A stretch of 64,000 nt of DNA from Pelecanus crispus (lineage: Eukaryota; Chordata; Aves; Pelecaniformes; Pelecanidae), in contig NC_134660.1 in the NCBI RefSeq assembly GCF_030463565.1, forward strand, positions 2,034,001-2,098,000, read 5' to 3'. The notes under the pieces are model-generated. The model was given only the letters and a program-made list of their open reading frames with translations, was not told where the DNA came from and did no database searches. Positions 32,964 through 47,900 of the stretch are shown piece after piece; the first letter of the stretch is position 1, and each line of letters starts with the position of its first letter. A program made the position numbers and the translations under genes.

Positions 32964-35900
32964 ATGAACCCCAACTGCGCTCGCTGCGGTAAAATCGTCT
33001 ACCCCACGGAGAAGGTGAACTGCCTGGATAAGGTGAGCAGCACGCCTGTGGGCCGGGAATTCCCCCGTGGGAGGGGTCTGCGAGGTCTCCCGTGGGGCTG
33101 CTCCTGGGTGGGATGCTCCCCCCACCCCCCCCCATGGGGTATCTCCACGCTGCACACTCGTATTTTAAGGTTTTGGGGGTCCCCCGGTTGTCCCGTGGGA
33201 TTGGCACCCACGCTCCTTCCAGCCCCGGGGGGACGCGGCCGGGAGCCCTTTCCCCGAGCGGTCATATATATATTTTATACATATATATATTCCTTATATA
33301 TAATTAAAAAGCAGCAGCCCCAGCGGCTGCAGAGCCGGTGGAAAGCAACAGTTAACGCTGCCCCTGCAGCCGGGAACCTCATCTGGTTTGCATTAAGCCC
33401 AGCTTTTTGTTTTGTTTTATTTTGTTTCCCCCCCCATCTTCCATCCCAATTGCTACTTCTCTCTTCCAGAATTCAATCTTTTATAGTTTGCGCTGCCTGC
33501 CTTAACGTGGTGCGCAAGTGCTTTGAGTGTCTCTTTTTTTTTTTTTTTTTTTTTTTGGAGTCTTTCCTATCCCCAAAAAAAAAAAAAAAAATCAATCTCT
33601 GGATGAAACCTGTCTCCGCCGGTGCTGGAGGTGAGGTCTGGTGAAGGCGGCGGTGCTGGTGGGATTTGCCTCTGAAGCAACCCCCCCCGAGAGCGGAGCC
33701 ACTCTCCTCCCCCTCCTCACCCAGGCTTCTGGGGCGACCAGTTTAGGGACTAAAAAAAGTAACTCCAAGAATGCGTGGATCTCGGCAGCGGCATTCCTGA
33801 GCTTCAGCAGACCCCGCTGCTCGCATTTTTAACAGATGATGTTTCTTCCCTTACGCTGGGAATGGCTTGAAGCTGAACCCTCAGCCCTGCGTCCCAGGGA
33901 GCATCCCGGTTGTCCGGAGCGGTGAAGCGGCTCCGTCTCCTGGAGCCCGCGCCGGCCTCCAGTAGCTGTGGGGTATCCGAATCGCAGATCATCGCAAGGG
34001 AAGCGGGGGATGATGCATTGCTTCCTCCTGCGTGGCCGGCGTCGCGGGTTTGCGCCGCTTCTGAGCCGGCGGTTGCGCGCTGCCGCGAGGGCACGGCCGA
34101 TGCGCGTCCTGGGACCGCGTACGCTAGCGCTCTGGGAGCAGGCGGGAGGCTGCAGCCGTCATCTTGGACTTCTGGGGGGTTTTCCTCGCTACAAATCATT
34201 GCGCGGTCGGCCTTGCGATACAGCACACCCCTAACCGAGCGGCTCCCCCCTAACTCCCCCAGTGTTAATTTTTCCTGGGGTTTCTGGCTGGCGAGGTGGT
34301 AAGAGCCTACCCGCTTCCCGTAAAAGCCTGGGATAAGCAGGGCGTTAGCGTGGCTGTCGCCCTGGTTTTGCTCTACCCCAGGCAAAGTCGAAAGGGCAGT
34401 TCTGGCGTTGTTCGCGTAAGCGCCGCTAGCGCCGGAGCTGAGCCGCAGGCAGCAACAGCGAAGGGCTTCTGGGAGGAGAAGTGTGCGTGCCGCGGCCTTT
34501 AGGCTTTCGGTGCCTGCGCTGGTGTGTTGACAAGCAGATTGCTTGGCTTTTCTCCTGGTAATGAAATCAGCAAAGTCCATTCCCCTTCTGAGATTTATGG
34601 TAAATGAGGAAAACTTGCTGCTTCATCAGGCTTTACAAATGCAGCGCAGCAGCTAGAGGAGCGAGGCTGCCTGCTGGCTGCTCCGGCTTGGGTAAAACTC
34701 CGAGTTCTGCCTCTTGACTCTTCACTTTCTCACCTTGCGAAAGGCAAACACCCTGCCTGGGGCTTGGGGAAATGGGCGTTGGTCCCTCCCCGGTGCCTCC
34801 CGGCCAGCTCCCCAGATACGGTGCTGGGTGATGTGGCTGGCTTCCGCTGTGGAAGTGACATCTCCTGCGCCGCCCGTCGCCGGAGCGGGCGTCGCAGGGT
34901 TTGGCGCTTGCAGCCGCAACCGCTGAACCCACGTAAAGCTGATGTCAGACGGCTTTTTCTACAGCGAGTAGGAGTTACAATTAGCTGTTACAGCGCGTTA
35001 AACCCGATCGAGGATTTGCCTTTAGCCCCGGGAGCCTCTCCTTAATGTTGTCGCCTAACCCTTAAGTCTCAAGCGATGCTTGCTCCCAGGTGTGGAGCAA
35101 GGGCTTTGCTTGGTGGAGGGCTGTTGCGCGGCTGTAGCGTGAGCTACAAAGGGACACGCCGACGTGTGCGGTGGCTGTGAGCCCTCTCCCCAGATCCAGT
35201 CTGCGGCGAGTGGCGGAGTTGTGTAAAGGGCTGCATCTCTCCGAGAGCAGCCTGGCTGGGCTGCAGCCAGCGTGCCGGGACGTGGGGTGAGCTGCACCGC
35301 GCAGTTGTACCTGGGATCGCCTCCAGATGTTCGGAGCACTTCAAGCTCGGAACTGGAAAGCACGGGCGTTAATGCTTCTCTAAAAACCTATTTGAAACTT
35401 GTCCTCTTTCTCCGCAGCGGTGATGAGGGTGAGCGGCGGCGTTACTGGAAGCCTACATAACTGCTGCTCCCCTGTGTCAGCTCTGTGTTGCAGCCCTCCT
35501 TTTAGTGCTGCTGGTTTAGATTCCTGGATCTGGCGTTAATGCTGTCAGCGGTAAGATGAAGTTTAGGGGCAGCAAGGCTTAGAGATGGGGGCAATAGTGC
35601 TCTCTGAGTAGCTCAGCTGCCCGCTCAGGCTGCAGAGCATCCTTTGTAAGAGCCGCAGGACAGAAACACCTCTGCTGAACAATGCCTAATGCAAACTGAG
35701 GCAAGAATGTGCATTAATTGCTCCCTGGCTGGGGGTAAAGGCCGCCCGAGTGCATCGCTTCTGCTGTGCTTATTGTGGAGGCTGCCGCGGGCGGGGGGAC
35801 AGCTGGCCTTGCCAGATACTCCTGGGCTCTTGGGAGCCAGGGTATTCCTCGGAGGAAGAGGCTCTGAAGTCGTGTTGGCTGTCAGTTCAGCTCTACATAT

Positions 35901-38900
35901 TTATAGTGGCATCTCTGGTATTTATGCACAGCTATTACGGCGCTATGAATGGCTGACAGGCTTGGAGAGGTCTGTTAATTACCTCTAACGTGGCAGAAGC
36001 TCAACTGAAAGGCTGTAACTCTCAAGATGCCTGAAGACCTCCGGACTCAGCTGTTGATCTGTCTGTCCTTAAAGAAACTGAAAGCTGGGAGGGTGGGAAA
36101 ACAACCCTGCGCAGGCTGGGTGCGAAGGAGGGTGTTGGTACCGAGCAGCGCGTGGTGCGGGAAGAAGCCCCCTCTCGTCGTTAGCGGCAAGCGCTGGAGG
36201 AACTCGTGTAACTAGAGGAAAAGAACAAATATGTTGCTCTGAGCAACTGAGATGAGGCAAAATTGGACTTCTGGGCTGAGTCATAGTCTCGTAGAGCCGC
36301 CGAGGTGTTTGTGCACCGGGGTGTGGTACCTGCGGGTAGGTGGCACAAGGGCTTAGGCTTGGCTCTTGCCGTCTCCTTGCAGGAGCACGGACTGAGCCAG
36401 TAGGTGCAGTGGTGGAAATGACTTTTTAAAAGCTTAAGGGTGGAAATCATAGCAACAACCGCCAGCTGTTCTCCCTGGGTTTGCTCACTGCATAGTAAAT
36501 GTGTGCCTGGCTCCAAGTCCTGGGCGTCACACTGCAGGCTTGTTGACTGTAATCTGCTTGGTATTATGAGCTGCTAATGTGGCTTTCGGCTTCTTATTTC
36601 CCTGTTTTTGCAGGGCGATGCTGGGCGGTTTCTGTGCTGTGCAGGGGGGGTCAGCTGAGCAGGGAGGGCAACCCTAGGGCAGGAATGCCTTGCCTCCAGT
36701 GAGCAAAGGCATTGCTTCGGGCTGTGCTTTCCCTGTTGCACCGCTCCCGCCTGTGGCTTTCCTTTCCTTTCTGCGGTGCCTGGTCTGGTCCCTGGGAAGC
36801 CCCTCAAGTCCCGATGGCTGTGGCTGCCGGAGGAAGCACAAAGTCTGGTCACTTGGGGACGGGCAGCACATCGGCCCTGGTCTGCATGGGGTAGAACTGC
36901 AGAATTGCCTGGTAGCAGCGCCGAGCTGGTCTCGTAGGGCTCCCTCCAGCCTAGAAAACTACTTGGGCCAAGTGGAAGTCGTTTCTTTGAGTAGCCCTAA
37001 AAACTTGAAACATTCCTTTAGAGTTCATTAGGCATTGCAACCCATACTGTCGGGTCATGATCTGAATTTCAGGGTATATGTCTTTGGCCTTGAGTCCGAG
37101 CGTGCCTCGCTGGTTAAAAGGAGAGCTGTGCTGCTGTACAGCCGTGTTCAGGTGGCAGACCCCAGGTGGGCTGTGGAGTCAACTTGGGGCTGCTGGTGCA
37201 AGAGCTGTGAGGAAGAGGATGCAAAAACTACCTTCACCAAAAGGTTGGGCTAGCAGCTCCTCTTCCTTGTTGCTGTCTCCCCAGCCCTACCCTGCGTTAG
37301 GACGCAGCACCGGCAAGAGCAGTCATAGCTCTTGGCAGCCCCATGGTGGGGAGAGGGGGGCTGAGGAGTGCTTGGGTGATCCTGCATCCTCTGGGGCCGT
37401 AGTTGGTGAGGTTGGGGATTAGCCACCCACATGGCAGGCAGAAGGGTGCTAGCTGTGGTGAGGACCTTTGAGCTGTCTGCTTTTCATGAGAACCTTTTCT
37501 TCTCTGTCTTTGTTTCCTTGGCTCGGTGTCTGCCTGCCGCCTCACCTGACCTGCTCTTCTGGCTATCTCTTGGCTAACATCAGCAAAAAAAACTAAAGCA
37601 GCAACTTTGAAGCCTGCAAACCACAGCTGTTAACTCTGCTGACAGTCTCTCTGCTCGCAGGGGTTTATGTTGTGCCTCTTTCATAGTAGGAGGCTTCTCC
37701 TATCCTGTCTTTGGCTGAGCCAAACAAATTCCTGGTCTGGAGATAAGGAAGCAAGATGCTACTACAATGCAGGTCACAAACGTTGCTGCTCTGTTGAGAT
37801 AAGATGCATTGGGAGGGTCAGGGGGGATTTATTTGTGTCCTAAACTAGCAAGAATATTGTCTGTCCTCTAGGTTTTGCAGGGGTCATGGATGTTACCGCT
37901 GACATCTCTAGGCTGGAGGAGCTGCTGAGTTGGAGTTGTGCGATTCTAGTGGGACGTGGCCCTGTTTTGCAAGTCACTTGTGTTAATGATTCTCTTGTCT
38001 CTGTTTCCAGTTCTGGCATAAAGCATGTTTCCACTGCGAGACCTGCAAGATGACCCTAAACATGAAAAACTACAAGGGCTACGAGAAGAAGCCGTATTGC
38101 AATGCGTAAGTCCCTGCTACCTGCTCTTGTTGCCACTGAGAAAGCGTTGGGCCTGGGAGATGCTGTAGGACTTGCTGGACCCTTCTCCATCTTAAGCACC
38201 GGTCCTTGCCTCTGGAAATGAGAGCTGTGGGGAACCCTGACCTCTGCAGAAACTGTCTTTCTGTGCTGCTCTGCAGCATTTTCTGGGAGTGCATGCGAAG
38301 CCCTGGCTGAAGGAGGCACACATGCCAGTTAATGCCAGTATTAAGCCTGTTTTCCAGGCTTAAATGCCAGCTGATGGCCACAGCTCCAGTTCCAGCTTAG
38401 GCAGGCAAAAGGTGAATAAAATTCAAGTACAGGCAGGCATTTACATGGAGCTGATCTTGATCTGTATCCCCTTAAAGAAGGGGAAGTAAAAAGGTGTTTA
38501 TACCACCCCAGCTGTATACAGGTGTTTGGGGAGAGGAGAAATGCCCTTTTGTGCCAGGGGAGTGGGGGGTGAGACAGCGAGGGACACGGGTGTCACTGCA
38601 GCCGGTGCTCTGATGGGCTCAAGGCCAAAGGCATTCACCCTAATCTGCTGGCATTTGCCCTGGATGTTATGAGGGTAAATGCATCTGAAGGTAAATACAG
38701 CTTGAATCCTTCTCCTGAGCGGCGGGGGGAGATGGAGCCAGAGCAGGGTACAACGGGAGCAGCTGCCTGTGCCACACCTCAGTTTGCTTTCCTGGCTCTT
38801 TCAAGCTGCTTTTGAGTGGTGGATGTTCACTGTTCCCCCTTTTTTTTTTTTTTTCCTTATCAAGAAGGACCCTTAATTGTGCCCAGCTTTCTGGGCTCTG

Positions 38901-41900
38901 CTGCTGCATAATGAGCTCTAAGTCCCTACTCAGCCAATAGGGAAGCACTGAGCTCTACGTACCTGACATGTTTCTTAATGTCTATAAAGCCGCTTTGCGA
39001 TAAGATTTTTTTTTTGTAAAGGCTTTTTTTTTTTTTTGCAGGCTGTTGCTTCCTATATATGACAGTACTTAAAAGGAAAATTAGATAACATAATACTACT
39101 TAGCACTTGCATAGCATGGTCCATTCACAGAGTACTTTAAAAACATTAATCCTGACAGCATCCTTGTAAGATGGCTATGCCCTATTAGTGTCTAAGACCA
39201 GTAGAAAGGAGAAGCGGTAAGACCATCAGCCATGCGGTGCCTTAGCAGAAACTTCCCATTTCTGTAGCTCTTCTGTAGGTTGGTTATTGCTGATATCAGG
39301 TGTTGATGATGACCTTGGAGGAGTCACAACCAAAACTTCTGTGGAACTGGGATGAGACTTGTGGCATTCAAGTCTCAGCTGGTAATGGTTGTGTCTTGGG
39401 ATCTGCCTGAAATGCAGGGTGGCAATCGTGTGAAAAGTAGCACATAACTCTTGGTTATCTAGCTGTATGGGGGCCACCAGCACCATTAGAGCTCCAGCTT
39501 CTGAGGTGGAACTGGGAACTTGCTGGAGCACCGGAGTAGTATGAGGAGGAAAGCTGTGAACTGTTGATCAGGGGGACGCTTGTTCTTGGGCTGTGCAGGT
39601 CTCTCAGCCTACCCTGACAGCCTGGGATCTGTGAGCTTGAGACCTTGATTTGCAGAGAGCTGCAGGAGATAAGACCCCGAGCTCTTCTTAGTGTCCTGAA
39701 CCAAAGCTTTCTTTGGATCGTGGGCACCCGGATACCAGCTCTGGCAGAACGCCTTGCCTGGCGCGCAGCGCCGGGGCATGCCCATCCCTGGTGCTTCTGC
39801 CTCTGGCCGTAGGGATGGGCCTGGGGTCCGTTCTCCTGCTCTCTCCCTCCAGGCTGCTGGAAGGGAAGTGGGATAATAATGGGAAATTCCTGAGATTCCG
39901 AGGAGTCTGCGCAACCTCGACCCATCTCAGTTTCTCAACCCCCTCTGCTGAGAACTGCCTTTGATGCTGGCTTGCTGTCTTAACCCTTTAACAGCCTCCC
40001 TGAGAAGAGGCAGCCGTCTGTCTTGCCTCTACCCCAGGGTACCCCTGGCTGTTCAAATTGTGCACAGAAACCTGCCTTAAATGCTTTGTTCTTCCCATCT
40101 TGCCTGGCCGTGCCTTAAAGCAAAGGGAAGTGAGAGCAGCTGAAAACTGCTGGCCATGGGCTTTGCCTCGGGGAGCTGCCAGCCCCGCGTTTGCCAGGGT
40201 GGAGGCTGCTCGGTTGCGATTGCAGCGCCCAGATGGTTGCGAATGCAATGCCCAGGCATGGGGTGAAGGGAAGCTGCAGCCAGAGGATGTGGGTTTGGCT
40301 TGTTCTCAGCCGGTGCCCCCGGAGTATCCTGGGGAGGAAGAAATGTCCAGGCAAGGTGTCTGGCAAAGGACAGCCCAGAAGGAGTGACCCTTTCCAAACA
40401 GCTTTTGCTGGTGTTGGGGTTGAGGGGCAACATCTATCCCCCAAGAAGGGGGTGGAAAAGCAACGTTTATCCTGGCAGGGAAGAGGCTGCTTTTCTGAAC
40501 GTGCCTTAGCACAGGGTCTCCTCTGTTTGAGCCGTGGCCTTCTGCCAAATTCCTGAGTTTCTTTCTTCAAGAGAGCGGGAGGAAGAGGGCTGGGCTTCCT
40601 CCCTATCTGACATTACCCCAGCAATAAATCTGTGTGAAGCTTCTCAAGAAGGTGGCTGGTTAACTCTGCCCTCTACCCTCCCATGCCCATTAGTGTCAGG
40701 AACTTGCTCGGTGGCAGATGTGACCGTCTCCACCCTCCTCACCGTTCCTCTTTGACTTAGCTGGGTACTGGGGTGACTGGTTGTTCACTGGAAGCTGCGT
40801 TCAAGGCTGGGCTCATCTCTTTACATGAGCACTTTGAACTGAAGGAGGGAGATGTGGAGGAAGGGCAATATCCAGGTGAAGCTTGAGGCTTCTGCACATG
40901 AAGGGTGGGGAGAGCTGGGCTGCGAAGGACAGGCAAGACTGCGTGTGAGTTCAAGGGGACCAGCTGCTCCCAAATATGCATTATGTATAGGCTTTAATTT
41001 CTTACTTGTTGAGCTGAAGTGATAACAGAGCTCTGCTGCAGCTGGCAGGGCTGAGGCTGGGTGACCGGGGCTGTGTCCCTGCGCTCTGAGTCCCAAATGG
41101 AGGTGGCACCTGCAGCAGCAGGGCTCTGCTCCCCTCCTTCCAGACTGGCAGCTCCGCTTTGCCTCGGCGGTGGCTCAACGTGCAGCACAAATCTGTGCCT
41201 TGAAAATCCTGTCTGAGAGTTCAAAGATGTATATTCGGTCTGGGGAGTCGGCATCTTCGGAGACATCGCTGGGCAGCACTGCTGCTTGAAACGCAGAGAG
41301 GAGCTCGCGTACGCCTGGGTGCGGAGCTGTGTTGAGGTGGGGAGAAGGAGCAGCATCCTGGGCAAGGGGCTCCTTTTCTGCCTCCGTCTTGGCTACAGGG
41401 TTGTTCTGCTCATCTCCCTTGAGGACATCTAGACGAGGCCCGAGGCTAGACTTTACCTCAGAGCTGTGGGTTTGCCTGAATTCGTGCTGATGGACGAGCA
41501 GTTGCCCTGTTGGATGTAGCTCTGCTGGGAAGCCCTGCTATGGCTGCGTGTGCGTGCCCTGCGCTGGCATCCTGCCGCTGGAGCACGGCTGAGCAGAGGG
41601 GCTGTCTCTGCTGCCTGCACACCCCACAGCACTGGATTTTTTTTTCTATTTCCTTACTGCTGCAGACTAGCTGGCAGGAAGTTAATGGCCTACTTGCTCG
41701 GCAGTCCCTCCTCCCCCACCGAGCAGAGGCCGCCTGGCCTGAGGAGCGCAGCATCCTTTGTTTGAGCGTGCACGGGGAGATGGTGCTGACCGAGACCTGC
41801 TGCTCGCCGCTGCTGTGGTCCTGGCTCCGGCCGCCCTGCCAGCGCAGAGCGCAAGGAAATCGCTGCGCTGTTGCATCTCCACGTCCCCCTGGCTAAAGTG

Positions 41901-44900
41901 CATTTTTTTTCCTCCTCAAAAGGGGGCTAAAGGCTAAGCGAGACTGCCAAAAATATCTTACGTAGGTGTGTCGGCGGGGTCCCCGCTCCCTCCATCTGCC
42001 GTACTTGCGTGACTTCAGCTTTCCTTCAAGGAGTTGACTTTCCTTGCAGAGAAACCACACCCGGCAGGCGGTGGCGTGTGTGCCGGAGGATGTGTCCCAG
42101 GGGATCGGGGATCGCGGGGCTGGCATTCCTCTTTGCTGAGTCAGGGCAAGCGGCTTCCGGCTCGGCAGCTGCCCTGCCCAGCTTACCTAGACCTGGCACC
42201 TGGTGTTACTGGGGCACAGCGACTCTGAGCGGGAGCTGTAAACCCTCTAATTCCTGGTGATGACGACCCAAAGAACCTCCCTGGCAGATTTCTCACCATT
42301 AAGATCCTTGCCTTTCCATGCAGAGCAAGCAGTCCGATACCTCTGGGCTAACTCCTTGCTTGGAAAAAGTTAGTGAGCGGCTCTGAGCTTCATAAGGAGC
42401 TAGTGATCTGTTCTTGGCGTTCCTCTCCGTTCCATCTGGTAGCAGCCTACTATGTTAATAAAGTGATCTTCCAAGTTTGGGGGGCGGGCAGGAAGGGAAA
42501 GAGGAACAACTGTGTTGCTGGGACAGAGTCCGGGTGTTTATCCCATGCTTTATTTGTGCCGAGTTGCTAGCTGAGAAGAACTGCCTTTCTGTCTTGGCGT
42601 GCGCGCTTTGCACGCCGTGGAGCTCCAAAACAGACTCTGCTTTTTTGTGTTGGCGTAAATGAAAGCTGGCCTCCCCGTATTGCTGCTGGGGGGGCGGGGG
42701 GGGACCCCAGCACATGGCTTTGAGGAGCTGGGGGATACAGGGTACTTCTGCTTCGCCTCTGCTGTGTTTGGGGAAGGGCTCGCTGATGCATCTCCTGTGG
42801 GGGAGAGGGGGTATGGTACATGGGAAAGCTCTCCTGAGTAATGCCGTGATTAATGGTTGGAAGGCTGCAAATGTTAGTGAATCCTCTTTGGGGTGGAGCC
42901 TCTGGTTTCTGAAGTGTTTGGGGATGACTTGCTCCAAGCGCTGTCCGTGTACCACAGACCTCTCGCAGCTGACACTGTCCCTCCTGGAAATCCCAAATCC
43001 TTCTCTAGGGCTCTGCTACCCTCCCTCCAGCCCATCCACAGCTCTTACCTCCTCTCCGTGGCTGCAGATCAGTTTAAACCAGTGATGCCCCGGTGTGCAC
43101 AAGCCAAAGCATTTGTGAGTGAAGCCCCTGCAGAGGTGGGAGAGGGGGCAAGGGGAAATCTCACCATGACTCTTGCAGGTAACTCCTCTCCCTCCCGGGC
43201 TCACCCCGCATTGCTGTGTTGCTCCTTCCCAATAGCTCCTGGTGTCTTCCACCCACCCGGTAGATGCTTCCCAACTCCTCCTGGAGTTAGGAGGAGAATA
43301 CGTGCTCCTGCTTCAGGGGGTGGGTGCCTGTTTATTGTTAAAGACTAAACCATCTCATCCTAGCAAAGCAGATGGTGAGTGAGCTCGTTCTCCAAGAAAC
43401 ACTATCCCCTGTAGTCGGGGTGTGCTGCCTCGGTGGGTGAGGGTCCTCCCGCTGCCACTGTCCTGCTGCGTGTGGAGAGCAGCACAGCCCAGCCGCCTTC
43501 CCCGCTCCTCCTGCCCTGGGCTGGTGGGCAGCAGCGCAGCTCGCCCTGCACGGGTGGGTTTGTGGGTTCGGGCAGAGCTGCAGGGTTTGGCAGCTGCCTA
43601 CAGCCCTGCCCAGGGGAGGGGGCAGCAGCCACGCAGCGTCCTCGGAGCCAGGAGCGCAGGGTTTGGGCTGAGTCTGCAGCAAGGGCTGCCCAGCATTGAC
43701 CTCGCTGGGGGGGGGGGGGGGGGCAGGCTGCAGATGAATGTTGACTTTCCTAAACTTGCTTATCCCTGCCTGGAGCCAAAAAACCTTGTGGAAAAACACA
43801 GCTCTGTTGCGATGCCTGCCCTGTTCCCATAAACGGCGGCGGGGGGAGGACGGGACAGGCACTGCTCTGTTTTGGGGGCTCGGCAATGGGAGGGGGAGCA
43901 GCGTGGCAAGCAGAGCTCTTTCCAGAAGCCACTTCTGACTTCACAGCTTGGCAACCCCTGTTTTCCTGCATTCACTTGAAATCTTTCCATTATGGATTAA
44001 AGCAGGTTTGTGAAAACAGGCTGTTTCTTACTTAGGCAGCGTGCTGCTCTGCGACACCCTCGGTAAGCGCTGGCAGCGCCTTTGGGGACGGGGGTGAGAT
44101 GGATGCCGCCTGTGCTCGCGGGGAACAGAGCTGGCTGAGCAAAACCCTGCTCCCCACCGCTGTCCTGTGCCGAGACAGCGTGCAAGAGCTGGCGGCCATG
44201 GGTTTTGCTTCTCCTGCCTCCTCCAGTCCTGTGCTAGCCTGGCACCGGTACGCTGGATGGGCAATGGGAGGGGCTTTGAGAAAGTGTCCTACAAAGTTGT
44301 GTTCCGAGTTACGTTACGCAAAGCTGTTTTTTGAGGCAGGCTGGGAGCAGATGCTGGGAGAAGGCAGCAGCTGCACACGTGGAGGGCTGGACCAGCCATT
44401 TTGGCAGCCTCTCCCCAAAAATGCTGGGAGGAACTGAAGTTGTTCTCTGCAGCCTGCTCTTTTATAGTAGGATGTTTGCAAGCCCTCTGCAAAGCGGCAT
44501 GGTGCTGCTTTTATTATTTAAAAAAAGAACGTTTTTTTTTTTTTAAGCTTGTCCCCAAGAATCAGCAACTCTTTGAAAGGCAGGATGTGAACTTGGGAGC
44601 CTTTTGGCAGAGCAGAGCCTATTACTTCCTTTGTTTAACTCTTCTTTTCCGAAACCCTGATACAGCTGCACAAAGGTGACTGTCACCTCTCGGAGGTGCG
44701 CGTTTGTGGGGGAGGGAGGGACGGTGTATTTGCATCCAGTGCTAAAATCTGAGCTGCTGCTTGCTGGACAGGTCTGCCAAAAGCACTTGCTTAAAGCAGC
44801 CTGTATTGAGTACAGGCAACACTTTGAGCTATAGAGGCTCTTCTGAATGCTCGGTTATCTCACACATGATCTATGGTGTAAATGAGCCTTGCTGGAGGAA

Positions 44901-47900
44901 CAAATACGGGTTTGAGTCATGCTGAAGATGCTGAGCCTGGGTCCTGTAGCTGACAGTCCTGCATCAGTTGGCTCTTTGTAGAACAGCTGGATGGTGCCGT
45001 GATGCGCTTAAATGAGTTTTTACAGATGTGTCCCACCAGTCTCTTTATTGGAGAAGTTTAACTCTGTTTCCAGCTGGTACAAAGCTCCAAAGGCAGAAGT
45101 TCAAGTGCTGCCACTTAACTTGGCTTGCTGGGAAGGCAGCTCTCGGGGGCAAATGCTGCTTTTTGGGGCAGGACTGGGGTGTGATGGGGTGCAAGTGCTT
45201 GGAGAGTTGCGTTGACCTGGAGGTGAGATCACTGGCAAACCCTTCACGCTATTGCTCTGGGTCCGGGAAGGTGAAAACGCTGCCCAGGTGTCATCAACTT
45301 ACAGGTCACAAGGAAACTGGGACCGAGGTGCTGGTGTGGGGCTGTTTCTGGTGGGTGTACGGGGAGGAGGGGTCTGTGCTCGCTTTCTAATGTCACTGCC
45401 AAAGGAGTTTCCTGCCTTAGCCTTGCCTTCGGTCATGCAGCTATTGCTGGTGGTCCTCGAGTGAACCGGGCGAGCTCTTTCTGCCGTGGCTGTGCGAGAG
45501 GTGTCCGTAGCGCTGCTGGGGGAAGGGCTGCGAGATGCACGCAGCAGACAGACTCTTATCCCACAGGTACCCTGCGACTCGCCGCTAACAGCGGGGTAAA
45601 CTTCCATCTGCCTCGGAGATGCCGTGCTCAAACAACTCCTAATGTGGGAGCCAGATGGGCTCTATCTGGCTGGAGAAAACTCGATTGACCTGAATTTAGC
45701 AATGCAGCAGAAAAATGCCTCATCTCTGGTGGCTGTGGCTTGGCCAGCGCAGCCTCGCTGGGGTATCTTGTCATCGGCTCGTGCGCAGGGTCGTGCTGCA
45801 GGCCGTGAAGCTCCTCTTTTTGGAGGAGGAACTGCGTGCACTGGGGTTTTGTAGGTTTTTGAGGGTGGTGAGCAGCCGTCCCCTCTGTGAATAGCACCTG
45901 CGTGGCCGGAGGTGTTGCTGTGATGCAGACAGCAAATGGTTTGGGACTGTGTCTCCGGGAGGGCAGGTGCCCTGTGCCGAGCCAGGGGCTGGCTGCCTGC
46001 ACCGGGCGGGTGAGCTCTGGAAAGCGGGGCTGTCTCTGCCATCGCTGTGCTCCTCCCCTCCTTAGCTGCCTGTTCGATTACTTTTGCAGCGTGTGAAATC
46101 TGGGGTGGCTTTTCTTGGCGCATCTCTCCTGATGGGTGTAATCACCCGAGGTCCTGCGGAGCTGCTGATTAAAGGGGGTATTTTTCTACCAGCCCCGAGC
46201 AAGGATGCGACGCTGGCGTGCGCCGAGCCTTCGCTCCGTCACGTGTCCCGCTGCCCCACATATTCGCGTGCCACTTGCCTTAATCTGACAGCAGTCCCCC
46301 GCGGCGGGGGATCGGGCTGGGGGAGGGATCCCGTGTGTCCAACTCGTTAAACACTAATCAGGCAGAGGATGGAAGCCGGCGGTGTCTGCGAGACCCCGAA
46401 GTGCAAGACCAATCCACCGGCTGTCTGGCGGCTCTGCCCCCGAGACCAGCAGGCTCCTCTCCACCAGTCGTTAAAATAATCCGTGTCTGCCTGGCTGATG
46501 GGGCAGCTGCAGGGATGCCGAGGGCTCGAGGTGCTCTCGCCCTGCCTGGGCTCTGCACCCCTTCTGCTTCGCAGCCACCGGCTCGGCTGCCACAGCAAAG
46601 CTGCAGAGCACCAGGCGGTCCCTGAGACCTGCCGAAACTTGGCTCCCTTCCTGCTTCACCCTCCCGCATCCCTCTACCCTCAGGCAGGGAAAACACCGTG
46701 ATGCTCCTACCAAAACAGGAGCAAAGCGTTTGGATCGTATTGTAGCATCAGCCAGAAGCAGGAACCAGGGGCACCTCCCTGCAGGTAGCTCGCACGGGTG
46801 TTTTTTCCCTGGCTCCTATTTGTTCTTGAAAGGTTACGGGTTTTGCCTCAATAGCTATTACTTAGCAGCAGACTTTACACAAATGTCACATCTAAGGGTG
46901 CGTGGGACTAATTATTTCCTTGCAGTTTGTCAGAAGAGGGATGGTTTGAAGCATCTTCCCCCAATTTGTCTTCTCAGCTGCTTGTGCCTGAAGCCTGTGG
47001 AACCTGGACGTTTTTTCTAATGGCCCTTCAGGGCTCCATCTTCCCTTCAAGTGACTTTTGTTCCCTGCACGGTTCTCTACCTGTTGCACTAACTTAGGAA
47101 ACAAGTGTTTCTGCAGCAGAGGGAGGGAGCGAAGGGCATCAGGGCAGTTGTGCACGTGTTATGGGAGCGCACACGAGCGTGACGCTGGCAGGGGCCCCGC
47201 TGGCAGGGGCCAGGCGAGCTCTTGCAGCACGATCCCTTCTGCAGCCGCTGGCGGAAAGCCTCTTCCCCTTGGACTTTGGGCTCAGCACTGCATGGAGGCT
47301 GCGGTGGTGGGCACTGAAATTCCTGCTGGTTCTGGTTTGGGAAGCCTTCGGCTCTGGTGCCTGTTGGCGAGGGTGGCTGTTTGGTAATTGCACGGGTGGA
47401 TTTGGCGTGTGTTGCTCACGCTTTTTCTGAAAGAGCGAGGCAGGCTGAGCAATAAACGCCCTCCCCCTTCGCTGCTTCCCCAGCCAAGACTTATTTATGG
47501 TGACGGCTGGGGGAGGGCAGCGAGGACCCACAGCTCGGCTCCTTCCTTGGCTTTGACTGTGAGAAGGGGAAGAACCGGGAGGAGCCCATCTTCGCTGCAG
47601 ATCCCGCAGACGCCCTGTTCCCACGCACACGCTGCCTCCCGCGCTCCCAACCCAAGGCAATTCACTCGCTGCTTTCTCATTAAGATTTAATTTATTGCTG
47701 ACTATTACTGTGGCTGATTCTCATGCATAGGAGATGGTTTTCCCCTCTCTGGTGTGTGGCCGGGATCTGGGTGGCTGTGTTTGTGCTGGCTGGGCAGGGG
47801 GAAGCGCTGGCTTCGGCGGTGGGGGGCTGTCGCCACTCCTGCATCAGGAACCCCTGGCCTTAAATTCCCCAAGGACTGAAAAGCCTTTTCTTTATCAGGC

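Noticed and set aside
32481-33644. 387-codon plus-strand frame around LASP1 exon 1
   Set aside because: It reads through an antisense tRNA, the palindrome and intron 1. Only codons 32964-33032 are real coding sequence.
33804-34580. 258-codon antisense open frame in LASP1 intron 1
   Set aside because: CpG-rich region where stops are rare. No recognisable domain and no splice or promoter context; the two similar MIC.. segments look like chance.
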